A stretch of DNA of 64,000 nt, taken from assembly GCF_900205965.1 (NCBI RefSeq), contig NZ_OAOF01000018.1:48474-112473 (forward strand). The letters run 5' to 3'. Under the pieces are notes generated by a model. The model ran no database searches. It was given only the letters and a program-made list of their open reading frames with translations, and was not told the DNA's origin. Below are positions 45,056 through 54,625 of this stretch, piece after piece. The position numbers and the translations under genes were made by a program. Numbering within the stretch: the stretch's first letter is position 1; each line of letters begins with the position of its first letter. The stretch is from Lacrimispora amygdalina. Its GTDB lineage: Bacteria; Bacillota; Clostridia; Lachnospirales; Lachnospiraceae.

Positions 45056-45119
45056 ACACCCATTGTCTAGGGCTTTATAAGTAAAATAACAGAAATAGTC
45101 TGCATTGAGGAGGAACGTT

Positions 45120-46658
45120 ATGAGTATAGGACAAGTGGGAATATTGTCTGCCATTCTGGTTTATCTGATGGCCATGGTCTATATTGGATTTTACTACAGT
45201 AAAAAGGGCGGCGGGGATACAGCCGATGACTTTTATCTGGGAGGAAGAAAGCTGGGGCCATTGGTGACTGCCATGAGTGCGGAGGCGTCGGATATGAGCA
45301 GCTGGCTGCTGATGGGACTTCCTGGTGTTGCTTATATGACCGGTATTGCTGATGCGGGCTGGACCGCAATCGGACTGGCAGCAGGTACGTATTTAAACTG
45401 GCTTTTGGTCGCAAAACGTCTTCGCCGCTATTCGGTTGTGTGTGATACCATTACACTTCCTGCCTTTTTCTCCCGCCGATACCGGGATGAGAAAAATGTA
45501 TTAATGTGTATCTCTGCCGTAATCATTCTGGTTTTTTTCATTCCATATACTGCTTCTGGTTTTAAAGCTATTGGAACACTGTTTAACAGTCTGTTTCATG
45601 CAGACTATCATACAGTTATGATTCTTGGAGCAATTATAGTGGTTGGATATACCGTAATGGGTGGGTTTATGGCGGTTTCCACTACGGATCTAATTCAGAG
45701 TATTGTTATGAGTATTTCTCTAATCATTATTGTATTTTATGGGATCTCCATCTCTGGTGGCTGGGAGAGAGTCATGGAGAACGCAGGGGCTCTGGAAGGT
45801 TATCTGAGTATGAGCAGAACACATAATATGGCGGAACAGACGTCTTCTGCCTATGGCATAATAAATATAGTGTCAACTATGGCATGGGGGCTTGGTTATT
45901 TTGGTATGCCCCACATTCTCCTTCGTTTTATGGCAATCAGCGATGAAAAGAAGCTTGCAACGTCCCGCCGTATTGCATCAACCTGGGTTGTTATTTCCAT
46001 GCTTGTGGCTATCCTTATTGGTATTATCGGTTACAGCGTTTCAGCAGCAGGCCATATTCCGTATTTTGCATCAGGTTCGGAAGCGGAGACTGTTATTATC
46101 AGGCTTGCCGGTCTGTTGGGAAGACATGGTTTGATTTTTTCATTATTGGCAGGTGTAGTGCTGGCAGGTATTCTTGCATGTACCATGTCAACCGCTGACT
46201 CCCAGCTTTTAACAGCCGCATCAGGAGTCTCTCAGAATCTGATGCAGGACTTTTTAAAGCTTAAAGTAAGTCATAAAACTTCCATGCTGGCAGCCCGTCT
46301 GACTGTGATCGGTGTGGCACTTATAGCGGTATATCTGGCCTGGGATCCAGATAGTTCGGTATTTGCCATTGTTTCCTTTGCCTGGGCTGGCTTTGGAGCT
46401 TCCTTTGGACCTGTCATGCTGTTTGCCCTGTTCTGGAAAAGAAGTAACTTATATGGGGCAGTTGCAGGAATGATATCTGGCGGTGCGATGGTATTTATAT
46501 GGAAGTATCTGGTCCGTCCCATGGGAGGCATCTTTAATATTTATGAACTTCTTCCTGCATTTACAGCAGCCTGTGCGGCGATAGTGATTGTATCACTGCT
46601 GACACCTGAACCTGAACGGGAAATCTATAAGGAGTTTGACCTGGTTAGTAAAAAATAA
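45120..46658 (+). CDS. putP: Sodium/proline symporter
   Basis: The 512-residue, about 13-helix transporter of the solute:sodium symporter family starts MSIGQVGILSAILVYL after GAGGAGGAACG. PutP landmarks are DDFYLGGRKLGPLVTAMSAEASDMSSWL, split here by the first two helices, and GGFMAVSTTDLIQS. The sodium-site helix contains STADSQLLTAASG. The length is close to the E. coli protein. It imports proline with sodium. It may be under the upstream TetR regulator, and it ends at a strong terminator. Confidence 0.94.
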   Translation: MSIGQVGILSAILVYLMAMVYIGFYYSKKGGGDTADDFYLGGRKLGPLVTAMSAEASDMSSWLLMGLPGVAYMTGIADAGWTAIGLAAGTYLNWLLVAKRLRRYSVVCDTITLPAFFSRRYRDEKNVLMCISAVIILVFFIPYTASGFKAIGTLFNSLFHADYHTVMILGAIIVVGYTVMGGFMAVSTTDLIQSIVMSISLIIIVFYGISISGGWERVMENAGALEGYLSMSRTHNMAEQTSSAYGIINIVSTMAWGLGYFGMPHILLRFMAISDEKKLATSRRIASTWVVISMLVAILIGIIGYSVSAAGHIPYFASGSEAETVIIRLAGLLGRHGLIFSLLAGVVLAGILACTMSTADSQLLTAASGVSQNLMQDFLKLKVSHKTSMLAARLTVIGVALIAVYLAWDPDSSVFAIVSFAWAGFGASFGPVMLFALFWKRSNLYGAVAGMISGGAMVFIWKYLVRPMGGIFNIYELLPAFTAACAAIVIVSLLTPEPEREIYKEFDLVSKK

Positions 46659-46673
46659 GACTGAAAAATGATG

Positions 46674-46707
46674 ACTGCCGGAAAAGAAATGCTCCGGCAG
46701 TTTTTTT
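46674..46707 (+). terminator. putP terminator
   Basis: ACTGCCGGA (46674-46682) pairs perfectly with TCCGGCAGT (46693-46701), followed by a run of T residues. Confidence 0.93.
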
Positions 46708-46733
46708 GTGAACACGAAATGAGAGGAATCTGA

Positions 46734-46762
46734 TTGACAGAGTGAGATGACAGACATACAAT
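46734..46762 (+). promoter_or_regulatory. Promoter of LUD-domain gene
   Basis: A perfect TTGACA (46734-46739) and TACAAT (46757-46762) have a 17-base spacer, immediately upstream of the GGAGG site. Confidence 0.85.
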
Positions 46763-46780
46763 CATACCGGAGGTGTTACG

Positions 46781-47419
46781 ATGAATTCTGAGAAAGAACA
46801 TGTTCCTGAATACTTAAGGAACGTCATGAAGCAGCTTAATAAAAACCGGATGGCAGGATATTATGTTAAAGACCAGAATTGCCTGATCTCTCTTTTGGAT
46901 CAATTGATCAAAGAAGGAGAAACCGTAGGAAGCGGAGATTCGGTAACTCTGGAGCAGCTGGGGGTTTTTGATTATTTACGAACCCGCAAGCTTCATTTTC
47001 TGGATAAATTCCAGCCATCTCTGACAGGTAAGGATAAAAGGGAATTATATTTACAGAATTTCCGGGCAGATACATTTGTGACGGGAGTAAATGCAATTAC
47101 AAAAAATGGGGAACTGTTCAATATTGATGGGAATGGGAGCAGAGTGGCACCTATGTTATATGGACCTGAACAGGTCATTGTCATAGCAGGAGTCAATAAA
47201 ATCACCGATAATCTGGATGAAGCCATAAAAAGAACACGGCAGATTGCAGCACCTCTTGATGCGAAACGCCTGGGGAAGGCAACTCCGTGCACCCGGTTAA
47301 ACAAGTGCATTGATTGCAGCCATAAAGAACGAATCTGCAATGATTTTGTACTAATTACCGGTCAGTTTATTGCGGATCGTATAAAGGTAATCATTGTAGA
47401 CCAGAATCTGGGGTATTAA
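46781..47419 (+). CDS. LUD-domain (lactate utilization C-like) protein
   Basis: The 212-residue protein has the LUD/DUF162 fold: VGSGDSVTLEQLGVFDYLR, then ADTFVTGVNAITKNGELFNIDGNGSRVAPMLYGP and IVIAGVNKI. A C-terminal cysteine cluster, CTRLNKCIDCSHKERIC, may bind an iron-sulfur cluster or zinc. Relatives include LutC, a component of lactate oxidation, but this stand-alone form with the Cys motif is common in anaerobes and its reaction is not established. A near-consensus promoter and GGAGGTG support the start. It is convergent to the V-ATPase operon. Confidence 0.88.
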   Translation: MNSEKEHVPEYLRNVMKQLNKNRMAGYYVKDQNCLISLLDQLIKEGETVGSGDSVTLEQLGVFDYLRTRKLHFLDKFQPSLTGKDKRELYLQNFRADTFVTGVNAITKNGELFNIDGNGSRVAPMLYGPEQVIVIAGVNKITDNLDEAIKRTRQIAAPLDAKRLGKATPCTRLNKCIDCSHKERICNDFVLITGQFIADRIKVIIVDQNLGY

Positions 47420-47437
47420 TAATGTTTCATTAAAAAG

Positions 47438-47476
47438 CAGAGCTGCAGGGCCATTAACTCAGGCCATGCAGCTCTG
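47438..47476. terminator. Bidirectional terminator between LUD gene and V-ATPase operon
   Basis: CAGAGCTGCA (47438-47447) pairs with TGCAGCTCTG (47467-47476), with GGGCC/GGCC extending inwards. The minus-strand reading ends in CTTTTTA and the plus reading in a T-rich stretch, so it can serve both convergent units. Confidence 0.82.
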
Positions 47477-47482
47477 TTGTCT

Positions 47483-48103
47483 TTATATACTTTTCTTGGT
47501 ACGTTTAATTACTTTAAGCCTGGTAAATTCCTCCCGGTCCTTTTCTTCCAGAGAATTGGTAATGTTTCTGGTAAGAGTCTCGTAGCGGGGAATTGTAATA
47601 TTCTTTAATGCATTGGCCCGTTTCTGGGTCCTTTTAATACTGTTAGCCAGACGATAAGCGGAGTTTTCTACCATGGAGAGCCTGACGGTCAGTTTTTTAA
47701 CCTGCTCAAAATGGTATCGGGCTTCATCAAGGGATTCCCTGGTGCTATAGTAAGCGTAGGTTAAATTCAGAGGCATTTCCTCGTGTTCCACCAGAGGGAT
47801 TTCTGTTCCCATAATGCTTCGGGTTTTAATCTTCACCCGGTCGTCTATGGGGACCGCCAGGGCAATATCCTGCACATAATTGATACCCAGTTCAATGTTT
47901 GCCTTCTGCAGTGCTCGGTAAGCGGCGGTAAATGTTACGTCAATCTCTGACTGGATCCCTTTTGCCTCGTCGATCAAGCTCATCAGTTCCTTGATCAGTA
48001 TGATCCGCTTTTTATCCATCAGCTCGTAACCCTGCCGGGCTAATGCCAGGGAGTTTTTAGCGAGGATTAAATTCCCCTTTGTTGGAAATGTATTCGGATT
48101 CAT
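47483..48103 (-). CDS. ntpD: V-type ATPase subunit D
   Basis: The 206-residue coiled-coil protein forms the central rotor shaft of the V/A-type ATPase. It begins MNPNTFPTKGNLILAKNSLALARQGYELMDKKR, typical for the family when read in parts: PTKGNLI and GYELMDKKRIIL. The C-terminal helix has ANALKNITIPRYE. AGGGGGTATC precedes the ATG. It is the last gene of the operon, 11 bases after ntpB, and a terminator follows. Confidence 0.95.
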   Translation of the reverse strand: MNPNTFPTKGNLILAKNSLALARQGYELMDKKRIILIKELMSLIDEAKGIQSEIDVTFTAAYRALQKANIELGINYVQDIALAVPIDDRVKIKTRSIMGTEIPLVEHEEMPLNLTYAYYSTRESLDEARYHFEQVKKLTVRLSMVENSAYRLANSIKRTQKRANALKNITIPRYETLTRNITNSLEEKDREEFTRLKVIKRTKKSI

Positions 48104-48114
48104 TCTGATACCCC

Positions 48115-49518
48115 CTATTCGCCTGTAGCTTCAACGGTGGTTTCCTTGTAATACTGGTCTAATACTTTGGTATCGATACGGTCCAGTTCTGCTCTCGGCA
48201 AAAGACCCAGCAGTTCCCATCCGATGGTTAAGGTCTCAAGGATATTTCTGTTGGAATGGTTTCCCTGACCTACAAAACGGTTCTCAAATTCTTTGCCGAA
48301 CACCAGATATTTTTTATCAATGGGGGAAAGCTCATCTTCGCCGATTACGGAAGCCAGGGCTCTTGCATCACCCACCTTTGCATAACAGGAAAACAGCTGG
48401 TTTGCCACACCCTGATGGTCCGCACGGGTAAAGCCTTCTCCGATTCCGTCTTTCATCAGACGGCTCAGGGACGGGAGCACGTTGATGGGCGGATAAACGG
48501 ACTGTCCGTATAAGTTTCGGTCTAATACGATCTGCCCTTCTGTGATATAACCGGTAAGGTCTGGGATCGGGTGGGTAATGTCATCGTTTGGCATGGTTAA
48601 AATAGGGATCTGTGTGACAGATCCATGCCGTCCTTTTACGATACCGGCCCGTTCGTAGATGGAAGCCAGCTCGCTGTACAGATAGCCGGGATACCCCTTT
48701 CTGGAGGGGATTTCTCCCTTGGAAGAGGAAACTTCACGAAGCGCCTCCGCATAGGCTGTCATATCTGTTAAAATAACCAGGATATGCATTCCTTTTTCAA
48801 ATGCCAGGTACTCTGCAAGAGTCAGCGCGACTTTTGGTGTGATCAGACGCTCCACCACAGGATCGTTGGCCAGGTTGATAAACATAGCCACATGGTCGGA
48901 TACGCCGCTTTCCTCAAAGGTACGGCGGAAAAAATCCGCCACATCATATTTTACACCCATGGCTGCAAATACCACAGCAAATTTTTCTCCTGATTCGGAA
49001 TTGTCTCCTAATGAGGCCTGCTGTACGATCTGGGCAGCCAGTTCGTCATGGGGAAGACCATTTCCGGAAAAAATGGGAAGCTTCTGTCCTCTGATTAACG
49101 TCATAAGTCCGTCAATAGCTGAAATTCCGGTACGGATATAATCTCTGGGATATTCTCTTGTCACGGGATTTAACGGTTTGCCATTGATATCCAGATAAAT
49201 TTCTGAGTTGATATCTCCCAGTCCGTCAACGGGCTCCCCAATACCGTTAAAGGTACGTCCCAGCATGTCTTCTGAAACGGCAAGTTCCATGGGATGTCCG
49301 GTCAGCCGGGTATGGACATTCCTGAGAGCCAGTCCTTCGGTTCCACCGAACACCTGAATAATTGCCTTATCCTCATAAACCTCGATAATACGCCCCAGCT
49401 TCTGTGTTTTACCAGCGACTGTCATTTCAACGATTTCGTCAAAGGCAGCATTCTGGACGCCTTCTAAAACGACCAGTGGTCCGTTAATTGCACTTAAGCC
49501 TAAATATTCGATTGCCAT
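48115..49518 (-). CDS. ntpB: V-type ATPase subunit B
   Basis: The 467-residue regulatory subunit alternates with A in the catalytic head. Seen: YLGLSAINGPLVVLEGV at the start, GIGEPVDGLGDI, the degenerate nucleotide loop SGNGLPHDELAAQI, which lacks a canonical Walker A as expected for B subunits, and SRKGYPGYLYSELASIYERAG. AAGGAGGCAGACG precedes the ATG. It lies 14 bases after ntpA. Confidence 0.97.
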   Translation of the reverse strand: MAIEYLGLSAINGPLVVLEGVQNAAFDEIVEMTVAGKTQKLGRIIEVYEDKAIIQVFGGTEGLALRNVHTRLTGHPMELAVSEDMLGRTFNGIGEPVDGLGDINSEIYLDINGKPLNPVTREYPRDYIRTGISAIDGLMTLIRGQKLPIFSGNGLPHDELAAQIVQQASLGDNSESGEKFAVVFAAMGVKYDVADFFRRTFEESGVSDHVAMFINLANDPVVERLITPKVALTLAEYLAFEKGMHILVILTDMTAYAEALREVSSSKGEIPSRKGYPGYLYSELASIYERAGIVKGRHGSVTQIPILTMPNDDITHPIPDLTGYITEGQIVLDRNLYGQSVYPPINVLPSLSRLMKDGIGEGFTRADHQGVANQLFSCYAKVGDARALASVIGEDELSPIDKKYLVFGKEFENRFVGQGNHSNRNILETLTIGWELLGLLPRAELDRIDTKVLDQYYKETTVEATGE

Positions 49519-49532
49519 CGTCTGCCTCCTTC

Positions 49533-51299
49533 CTATGCGTTTCGTTCTATGACGGAATCATAAAATTCATCAATCTGCTTTTTATAGTCATCAATCATAT
49601 CAAGCCTGTCGTTGGGAACATCATATTTAATAGAAATGATCTTATCAAAGACAGGATCCTCCTTTAATACGGACATAGGCATGCCCATGGAAACCAGAGA
49701 ACGGGATTTTTTATACAGATAGAGAATTAAGTCCATCATCTTAAACTGCTTTTCCATAGGAACACAGGTATCTTCCTTGTGAAAAGCATTCTGCTGTAAG
49801 AATCCGATACGGATAACCTTAGCAATCTCCAAAATCAGCTTCTGGTCATCGGGCAGCATATCTCCGCCGATCAGCTTAACAATTTCCATCAGGCTGCTTT
49901 CCTGGGTCAGAATGAATACCAGGCGGTTTCTGTAATCCACAAATTTTTTGTCTACCTTCTCCAGATACCAGGGTGCCAGATCAGTCAGATATTCGGAATA
50001 ACTGCTGAGCCAGTGAATTGCAGGGAAATGCCGCTCATTGGCCAGATTCCGGTCAAGCCCCCAGAAGCAGCGGACAAACCGCTTGGTGTTCTGTGTTACC
50101 GGTTCGGAGAAATCGCCTCCCTGGGGAGAAACTGCGCCGATAATGGTGACAGACCCCTCGGTACCGTTGATATTCTGCATCATGCCTGCGCGCTCATAGA
50201 ATGCAGACAAGCGGGAGGCTAAATAAGCTGGGAATCCTTCTTCTGCAGGCATCTCTTCCAGACGTCCGGATAATTCTCTCAGGGCTTCTGCCCAGCGGGA
50301 TGTGGAATCCGCCATGATTGCAACGTGATACCCCATATCCCGGTAGTATTCTGCCAGGGTCAGACCGGAATAAAGACTGGCCTCGCGGGCAGCAACCGGC
50401 ATATTGGAGGTGTTGGCAATCAGGGTGGTCCGGTCCATTAACGGGTTGCCGGAACGGGGATCAATTAACTGGGAAAATTCCTCCAGTACCTGAGTCATCT
50501 CATTGCCCCGCTCGCCGCAGCCGATATAGATAATGATATCCGCATCGGACCATTTGGCAATCTGGTGCTGGGTCATGGTTTTACCTGTTCCAAAGCCGCC
50601 CGGTATGCAGGCGGTTCCTCCCTTTGCAAGGGGGAAAAGTGTATCAATGATTCGCTGTCCGGTAATAAGCGGTTTGGTAGCCGGATACCGTTTTAACGTA
50701 GGCCTGGGAACACGGATGGGCCACTTCTGTGTCATAGTCAGCTGTTTTTGGGTACCATCGGTCAGCTGCAGCGTGATAAGAGGGTGGGAGATAGTATAAG
50801 AACCGTCCTCCACCACATCAAGCACAGTACCTTCCAGATCAGGAGGAACCATAACCTTATGAACGATGGCAGGTGTTTCAGGCACCTCCGCGATGATTGC
50901 TCCGGGAAGCAGATGTTCCCCTTTTTTCACGGTTATATGTGTTTTCCAGAGTTTCCTGGTATCAAGGGAATCTACGTGAATACCACGGTCAATATAAGCA
51001 CCGCCTGTCTTTGCAATCTCGCTTAAGGGGCGCTCAATACCGTCGAAGATATTGTTAAGGATTCCGGGAGCCAGGGTGACGGAAACTGGAAAGCCTGTGG
51101 AGGAAACGGTTTCTCCAGGTTTGATTCCGCTGGTTTCTTCATATACCTGAACGATGGTTCGCCGGTCTGTCAGTCCGATGACCTCGCCGACTAAGTTGTC
51201 TTTTCCTACATGAACCATTTCGTTCATGGTAAATCCGGGATCGCCCTTTAAGTAGATGACCGGGCCGTTGATGCCGGAAATCGTGCCTGTATTAGTCAT
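49533..51299 (-). CDS. ntpA: V-type ATPase catalytic subunit A
   Basis: The 588-residue catalytic subunit has the family-specific non-homologous insert (about 115-190) and Walker A GGFGTGKTMTQHQ (near 230). The GERGNEMTQV segment carries the catalytic Glu, and later segments read SRWAEALRELSGRLEEMPAEEG, split by a helix, and MMQNINGTEGSV. Its P-loop reads GGFGTGKT where many relatives have GPFGSGKT. It overlaps the E-subunit gene by eight bases. It hydrolyses ATP to pump, or makes ATP from, a proton or sodium gradient. Confidence 0.97.
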   Translation of the reverse strand: MTNTGTISGINGPVIYLKGDPGFTMNEMVHVGKDNLVGEVIGLTDRRTIVQVYEETSGIKPGETVSSTGFPVSVTLAPGILNNIFDGIERPLSEIAKTGGAYIDRGIHVDSLDTRKLWKTHITVKKGEHLLPGAIIAEVPETPAIVHKVMVPPDLEGTVLDVVEDGSYTISHPLITLQLTDGTQKQLTMTQKWPIRVPRPTLKRYPATKPLITGQRIIDTLFPLAKGGTACIPGGFGTGKTMTQHQIAKWSDADIIIYIGCGERGNEMTQVLEEFSQLIDPRSGNPLMDRTTLIANTSNMPVAAREASLYSGLTLAEYYRDMGYHVAIMADSTSRWAEALRELSGRLEEMPAEEGFPAYLASRLSAFYERAGMMQNINGTEGSVTIIGAVSPQGGDFSEPVTQNTKRFVRCFWGLDRNLANERHFPAIHWLSSYSEYLTDLAPWYLEKVDKKFVDYRNRLVFILTQESSLMEIVKLIGGDMLPDDQKLILEIAKVIRIGFLQQNAFHKEDTCVPMEKQFKMMDLILYLYKKSRSLVSMGMPMSVLKEDPVFDKIISIKYDVPNDRLDMIDDYKKQIDEFYDSVIERNA

Positions 51300-51894
51300 T
51301 TGCCGTACCTCCCATCAAGTCTTTGATATTGAACCGGAAATCCCGTTTTGCTTCTGCCAGCTTGGTCTGGAAGGAGTTGTCGACTAAAATGTGTCTGGAA
51401 GGGATGACTGCTCTGGTGCCTCCCATAAATGAATACTCACTGACCCGGATATCAGCGCTTTCCGGTAAAGATAAGCTGCGGATTTTTTCCTCGTCGTCCG
51501 GGTCGATATAGATGGTAATAAATTCTTTGCCGGCCAGTTCTTTTGCGGCTTTGATCTCTTTTTGAAGAAGCTCTGTATACTGCGGGGTATTCCTGTATTC
51601 GATCACCATTTCATTTAACTCCTGAAACAGTTTTTCCTTTAGTTCATCCTGCATTTTTCCAAATTCCCGCTTGGTGCTGATCTGTTCCAATGAGAGCCGT
51701 TTGTTGATCTCCCGTTCGATCTGTTCGCTTTCTGATTTCACCTGATGTTCTGCTCTGCGTCTGGCATCCTCCTGATGTTCCGAAAAGGTCTGCTCTAAGG
51801 CCTGGGTATATTCGTCAAGCATCTTTGCACTGCGGGATCTGGCATCTTCCATACAAAACTCAAGGAAGTGCTGCAATTTTTCCTCAGTTGTCAA
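51292..51894 (-). CDS. ntpE: V-type ATPase subunit E (peripheral stalk)
   Basis: The protein is about 200 residues, with a long N-terminal charged helix (EHQEDARRRAEHQVKSESEQI) and a C-terminal globular domain ending MGGTRAVIPSRHILVDNSFQTKL in sections, typical of E subunits. It pairs with the G/H coiled coil to hold the head. TTG at 51894 is chosen because GAGGTGG lies eight bases upstream; GTG at 51903 would overlap that site. It sits between the F-subunit and A genes. Confidence 0.92.
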   Translation of the reverse strand: MTTEEKLQHFLEFCMEDARSRSAKMLDEYTQALEQTFSEHQEDARRRAEHQVKSESEQIEREINKRLSLEQISTKREFGKMQDELKEKLFQELNEMVIEYRNTPQYTELLQKEIKAAKELAGKEFITIYIDPDDEEKIRSLSLPESADIRVSEYSFMGGTRAVIPSRHILVDNSFQTKLAEAKRDFRFNIKDLMGGTAND

Positions 51895-51910
51895 GATGAC
51901 CACCTCTTTC

Positions 51911-52219
51911 TTATAGTTTTAATCCGATTGCTTCGTTGACATAGTCCGTGATAAAGTTGGGCTTGCGGCCGGTACCGTGGCGGTCAGGGATTTCAATAAT
52001 TAACGGCAGTTTGCGGTTTAATTTTACATCATTGATGATGTCCGGAAATTCTTTGCCGAATTTTTCCGTTAATAAAATGATCCCGATTTCTTTGTCGGCC
52101 AGAACTTTATCAAGCTGGCTCTTCAATTCTGCTTTTTCATGAACGACAGCGCCTTCCACTCCTGCCAGTCTCATTCCTGTCCAGGTATCCACGTTGTCAC
52201 TGATTAAATACATTTTCAT
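51911..52219 (-). CDS. V-type ATPase subunit F (NtpG type)
   Basis: The 102-residue rotor-associated subunit begins MKMYLISDNVDTWTGMRLAG, with IGIILLTEKFGKEFPDII and LIIEIPDRHG, the usual F-subunit Rossmann-like pattern. It starts four bases after the K-subunit stop with no clear binding site of its own, so it is probably translationally coupled. The E. hirae-style name would be ntpG and the Thermus-style name subunit F. Confidence 0.92.
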   Translation of the reverse strand: MKMYLISDNVDTWTGMRLAGVEGAVVHEKAELKSQLDKVLADKEIGIILLTEKFGKEFPDIINDVKLNRKLPLIIEIPDRHGTGRKPNFITDYVNEAIGLKL

Positions 52220-52222
52220 AAA

Positions 52223-52654
52223 TTATAATTTACCTAAGATCATGAAGGATATGATCAGACCATAGAGACAAACGCCTTCGGCAAGACCTACGAAGATCAA
52301 TGATTTACCAAGTATGGAGCCATCCTCGCTGATAGCGCCTAAAGCTGCGCTTGCTGCTGCAGAAACGGCGATTCCGCCGCCGATACATGCAAGGCCGGTA
52401 GAAAGAGCAGCAGCTAAATATCCCATTCCGGCAACCCCGCTGGCAGTACTTGCGGCAGTTTCTGCAGCTTGCGCCTGTCCCTGAAAGAGGAAAATACCGG
52501 AAACGGCAATGGTGCCAAGGAAAAGGAGTAAGTTTATTCCAAGTGCTTTTTTGTAGCGTCCTTTTGATTTCTCGCCCATGGCAAAAGCTCCGAATGGAAT
52601 AGCGATGCTTAAAAGTAATGCAGCTGCTAAAGTAATATTTACTAATGTTGACAT
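52223..52654 (-). CDS. ntpK: V-type ATPase membrane rotor subunit K
   Basis: The 143-residue proteolipid has four helices. The start MSTLVNITLAAALLLS has CAGGAGGAAACC before it. Only the last helix carries the ion-binding Glu (VGLAEGVCLYGL); the first hairpin has no acidic residue in its second helix, as in V-type 16-kDa subunits. The partner helix reads ACIGGGIAVSAAASAALG and lacks the Gln residues often linked to sodium binding, so proton coupling is possible; this is tentative. Confidence 0.93.
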   Translation of the reverse strand: MSTLVNITLAAALLLSIAIPFGAFAMGEKSKGRYKKALGINLLLFLGTIAVSGIFLFQGQAQAAETAASTASGVAGMGYLAAALSTGLACIGGGIAVSAAASAALGAISEDGSILGKSLIFVGLAEGVCLYGLIISFMILGKL

Positions 52655-52676
52655 ATTGGTTTCCTCCTGAAAATAA

Positions 52677-54608
52677 TTAATTTTTCTTTCCGTAAGGTTT
52701 AAAAGCACGGCCGGTTCCACGGTAGAAACGGCTGAATAATTCGTAATATTCCAGACGAAGGACCTGAATTCCTACGATCAGTCCTTCCATTGCGCAGACA
52801 AATAAGTTTCCGAATATAACGCCGGCCCAGTTGGGATTACCGGCTTCTGCGCCGGAAAGCATTAATACGACTTCCATCATGGCTGCGTGGCTGATTGCAA
52901 AAGCTCCGACTCTGACAAAGGACAAAGTATTGGAAAAATAGCTTAAAAGAACTTCGAAAAGTTCAAATAGCCCTTGTATCACAAACATGCCTTTTCCTTC
53001 CGTTATTGTCTCCGCTTTCTTCTCCAGCAGTGCCGTAAGCGGTTCTTTGAAGAATATAACAAGAAGCGGAAGACCGAACATCAGGAATAAAAGTGCTGTT
53101 GCCGGAATGGGGTTGCCTGTCATATAAAGAACGATGGTAACCACCAGGCTTGCATAGAATACCAGTCCGGCTGCGCCATTGGTATCAAAAAAAGTCCGTT
53201 CCGGGTCATGTGACCGGACACTGTTGATGATATTTAATATCATGGTAAGAAGTATAATCCCCATACCAATGGTAATGGAGGCTACAAATACGGTATTCAA
53301 ATTTCCGATAAACGGCAGGTTCGTCATATGTTCCATGGGGCGGAGCCATACGGCATGTATGATGTCCTCAAATCCAAAGATGCTGCCAAACAGAAAACCG
53401 AATATAGTGGAAAAGAAACCGCAGCAGGAGATGATGGCCGCCAGACTGGCTTTTTTCAGACGGAAAAGAAGAAATCCGCCAAAGAGCAGGCACAGTCCCT
53501 GCCCCACATCCCCAAACATAAATCCAAAAAGGAAGGAATAAGTAATTCCGATGAGAATGGTAGGGTCGATTTCGTTATATGCCGGAAGGCCATACATCTT
53601 TATAAACAGTTCAAACGGCTGAAACAGCCGTGGATTTAACAGCTTGGTAGGCGGAGCACTCATGATGTTGTTGTGATCATCTTCCACAATACAGAAGGTC
53701 TTTTCGTCATTGGATATCTCTTTTTGAAAGGCACTGGCGTCCCGGCAGCTCATCCAGCCGCAGATAATGTAGAAGGTATTAATATTCTGCTTGGTACAAG
53801 CTGCAAGCTTTCTTACATTAAAGTTGGTGGAGAAGGTTTCCAGGCGGTTTAAGGCGGACAATAGTTCTTCCCGTCTTGTTTCCAGTATCATGGATAATTT
53901 ACTTTTAATCGCATTCTGTTGTGTTTCCAATACGCTTATCTTATCCCTGAGGGAGTGTATGGCATCGGAAGGCGTCCCTTTATATTCGTCAGGAACAAAA
54001 AAGCGCTCAAAATGCATAGATGAATAAATGGCATCAATCTGGTTTGATACGGTTTCCGGAACAAAGTAAACCAGCCACACGTATTCTTCATCTTCTCTGC
54101 ATTTATAAAGAACAGTGTCTATGGTGTCATATACGTAGCTTTCGAATTTGTTATAATATTCATGTAAAATGCGACCGAACCTGAATTTGATGTACTTAAA
54201 ATGCAAAATGGAGCTTAAGTCGTAATTCAGTCCCGTAAATGGGATGATTTTCCCCAAAGACTGATTTAAAGCATCAATTTTATCCTGTAGATCGGTCTGG
54301 GCAGCAGTAAGTTCTTCTACCTGGGATCCGATATCTTCAATGGATTTGGCTGCTGATTCAATCGAAACCTCCGATCTGTTTATCGCTTCCGAATTATCTT
54401 CTGGAAGAAGTTTTGCCAGATCCTGGGCACGCTGATACGTGTCCTTATAAGGATTGGTCTCAACATAAGGTCTTAAATCCTTTACTGTCTTTAATTCAGA
54501 CAACGCATTTTCCAAATGAATTTCATATTTGGATAGATAGGTATCAATGACACGGTCGATATCCTCTTTCGGTCCGGTGATACTTAAAAATTTCATTTTT
54601 TCAATCAC
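52677..54608 (-). CDS. ntpI: V-type ATPase membrane subunit I (subunit a)
   Basis: The 643-residue stator subunit has a cytoplasmic coiled-coil half (to about 340) and a membrane half with about eight helices. Landmarks are ITYSFLFGFMFGDVGQGL and FSNTLSFVRVGAFAISHAAMM, whose Arg faces the rotor Glu. The frame begins GTG (MIEKMKFLSITGPKEDI); GGGGG lies 11 bases upstream, and an ATG four codons in is an alternative. It lies between the C and K genes. Confidence 0.95.
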   Translation of the reverse strand: MIEKMKFLSITGPKEDIDRVIDTYLSKYEIHLENALSELKTVKDLRPYVETNPYKDTYQRAQDLAKLLPEDNSEAINRSEVSIESAAKSIEDIGSQVEELTAAQTDLQDKIDALNQSLGKIIPFTGLNYDLSSILHFKYIKFRFGRILHEYYNKFESYVYDTIDTVLYKCREDEEYVWLVYFVPETVSNQIDAIYSSMHFERFFVPDEYKGTPSDAIHSLRDKISVLETQQNAIKSKLSMILETRREELLSALNRLETFSTNFNVRKLAACTKQNINTFYIICGWMSCRDASAFQKEISNDEKTFCIVEDDHNNIMSAPPTKLLNPRLFQPFELFIKMYGLPAYNEIDPTILIGITYSFLFGFMFGDVGQGLCLLFGGFLLFRLKKASLAAIISCCGFFSTIFGFLFGSIFGFEDIIHAVWLRPMEHMTNLPFIGNLNTVFVASITIGMGIILLTMILNIINSVRSHDPERTFFDTNGAAGLVFYASLVVTIVLYMTGNPIPATALLFLMFGLPLLVIFFKEPLTALLEKKAETITEGKGMFVIQGLFELFEVLLSYFSNTLSFVRVGAFAISHAAMMEVVLMLSGAEAGNPNWAGVIFGNLFVCAMEGLIVGIQVLRLEYYELFSRFYRGTGRAFKPYGKKN

Positions 54609-54625
54609 AGGAAAAGCAACCCCCT

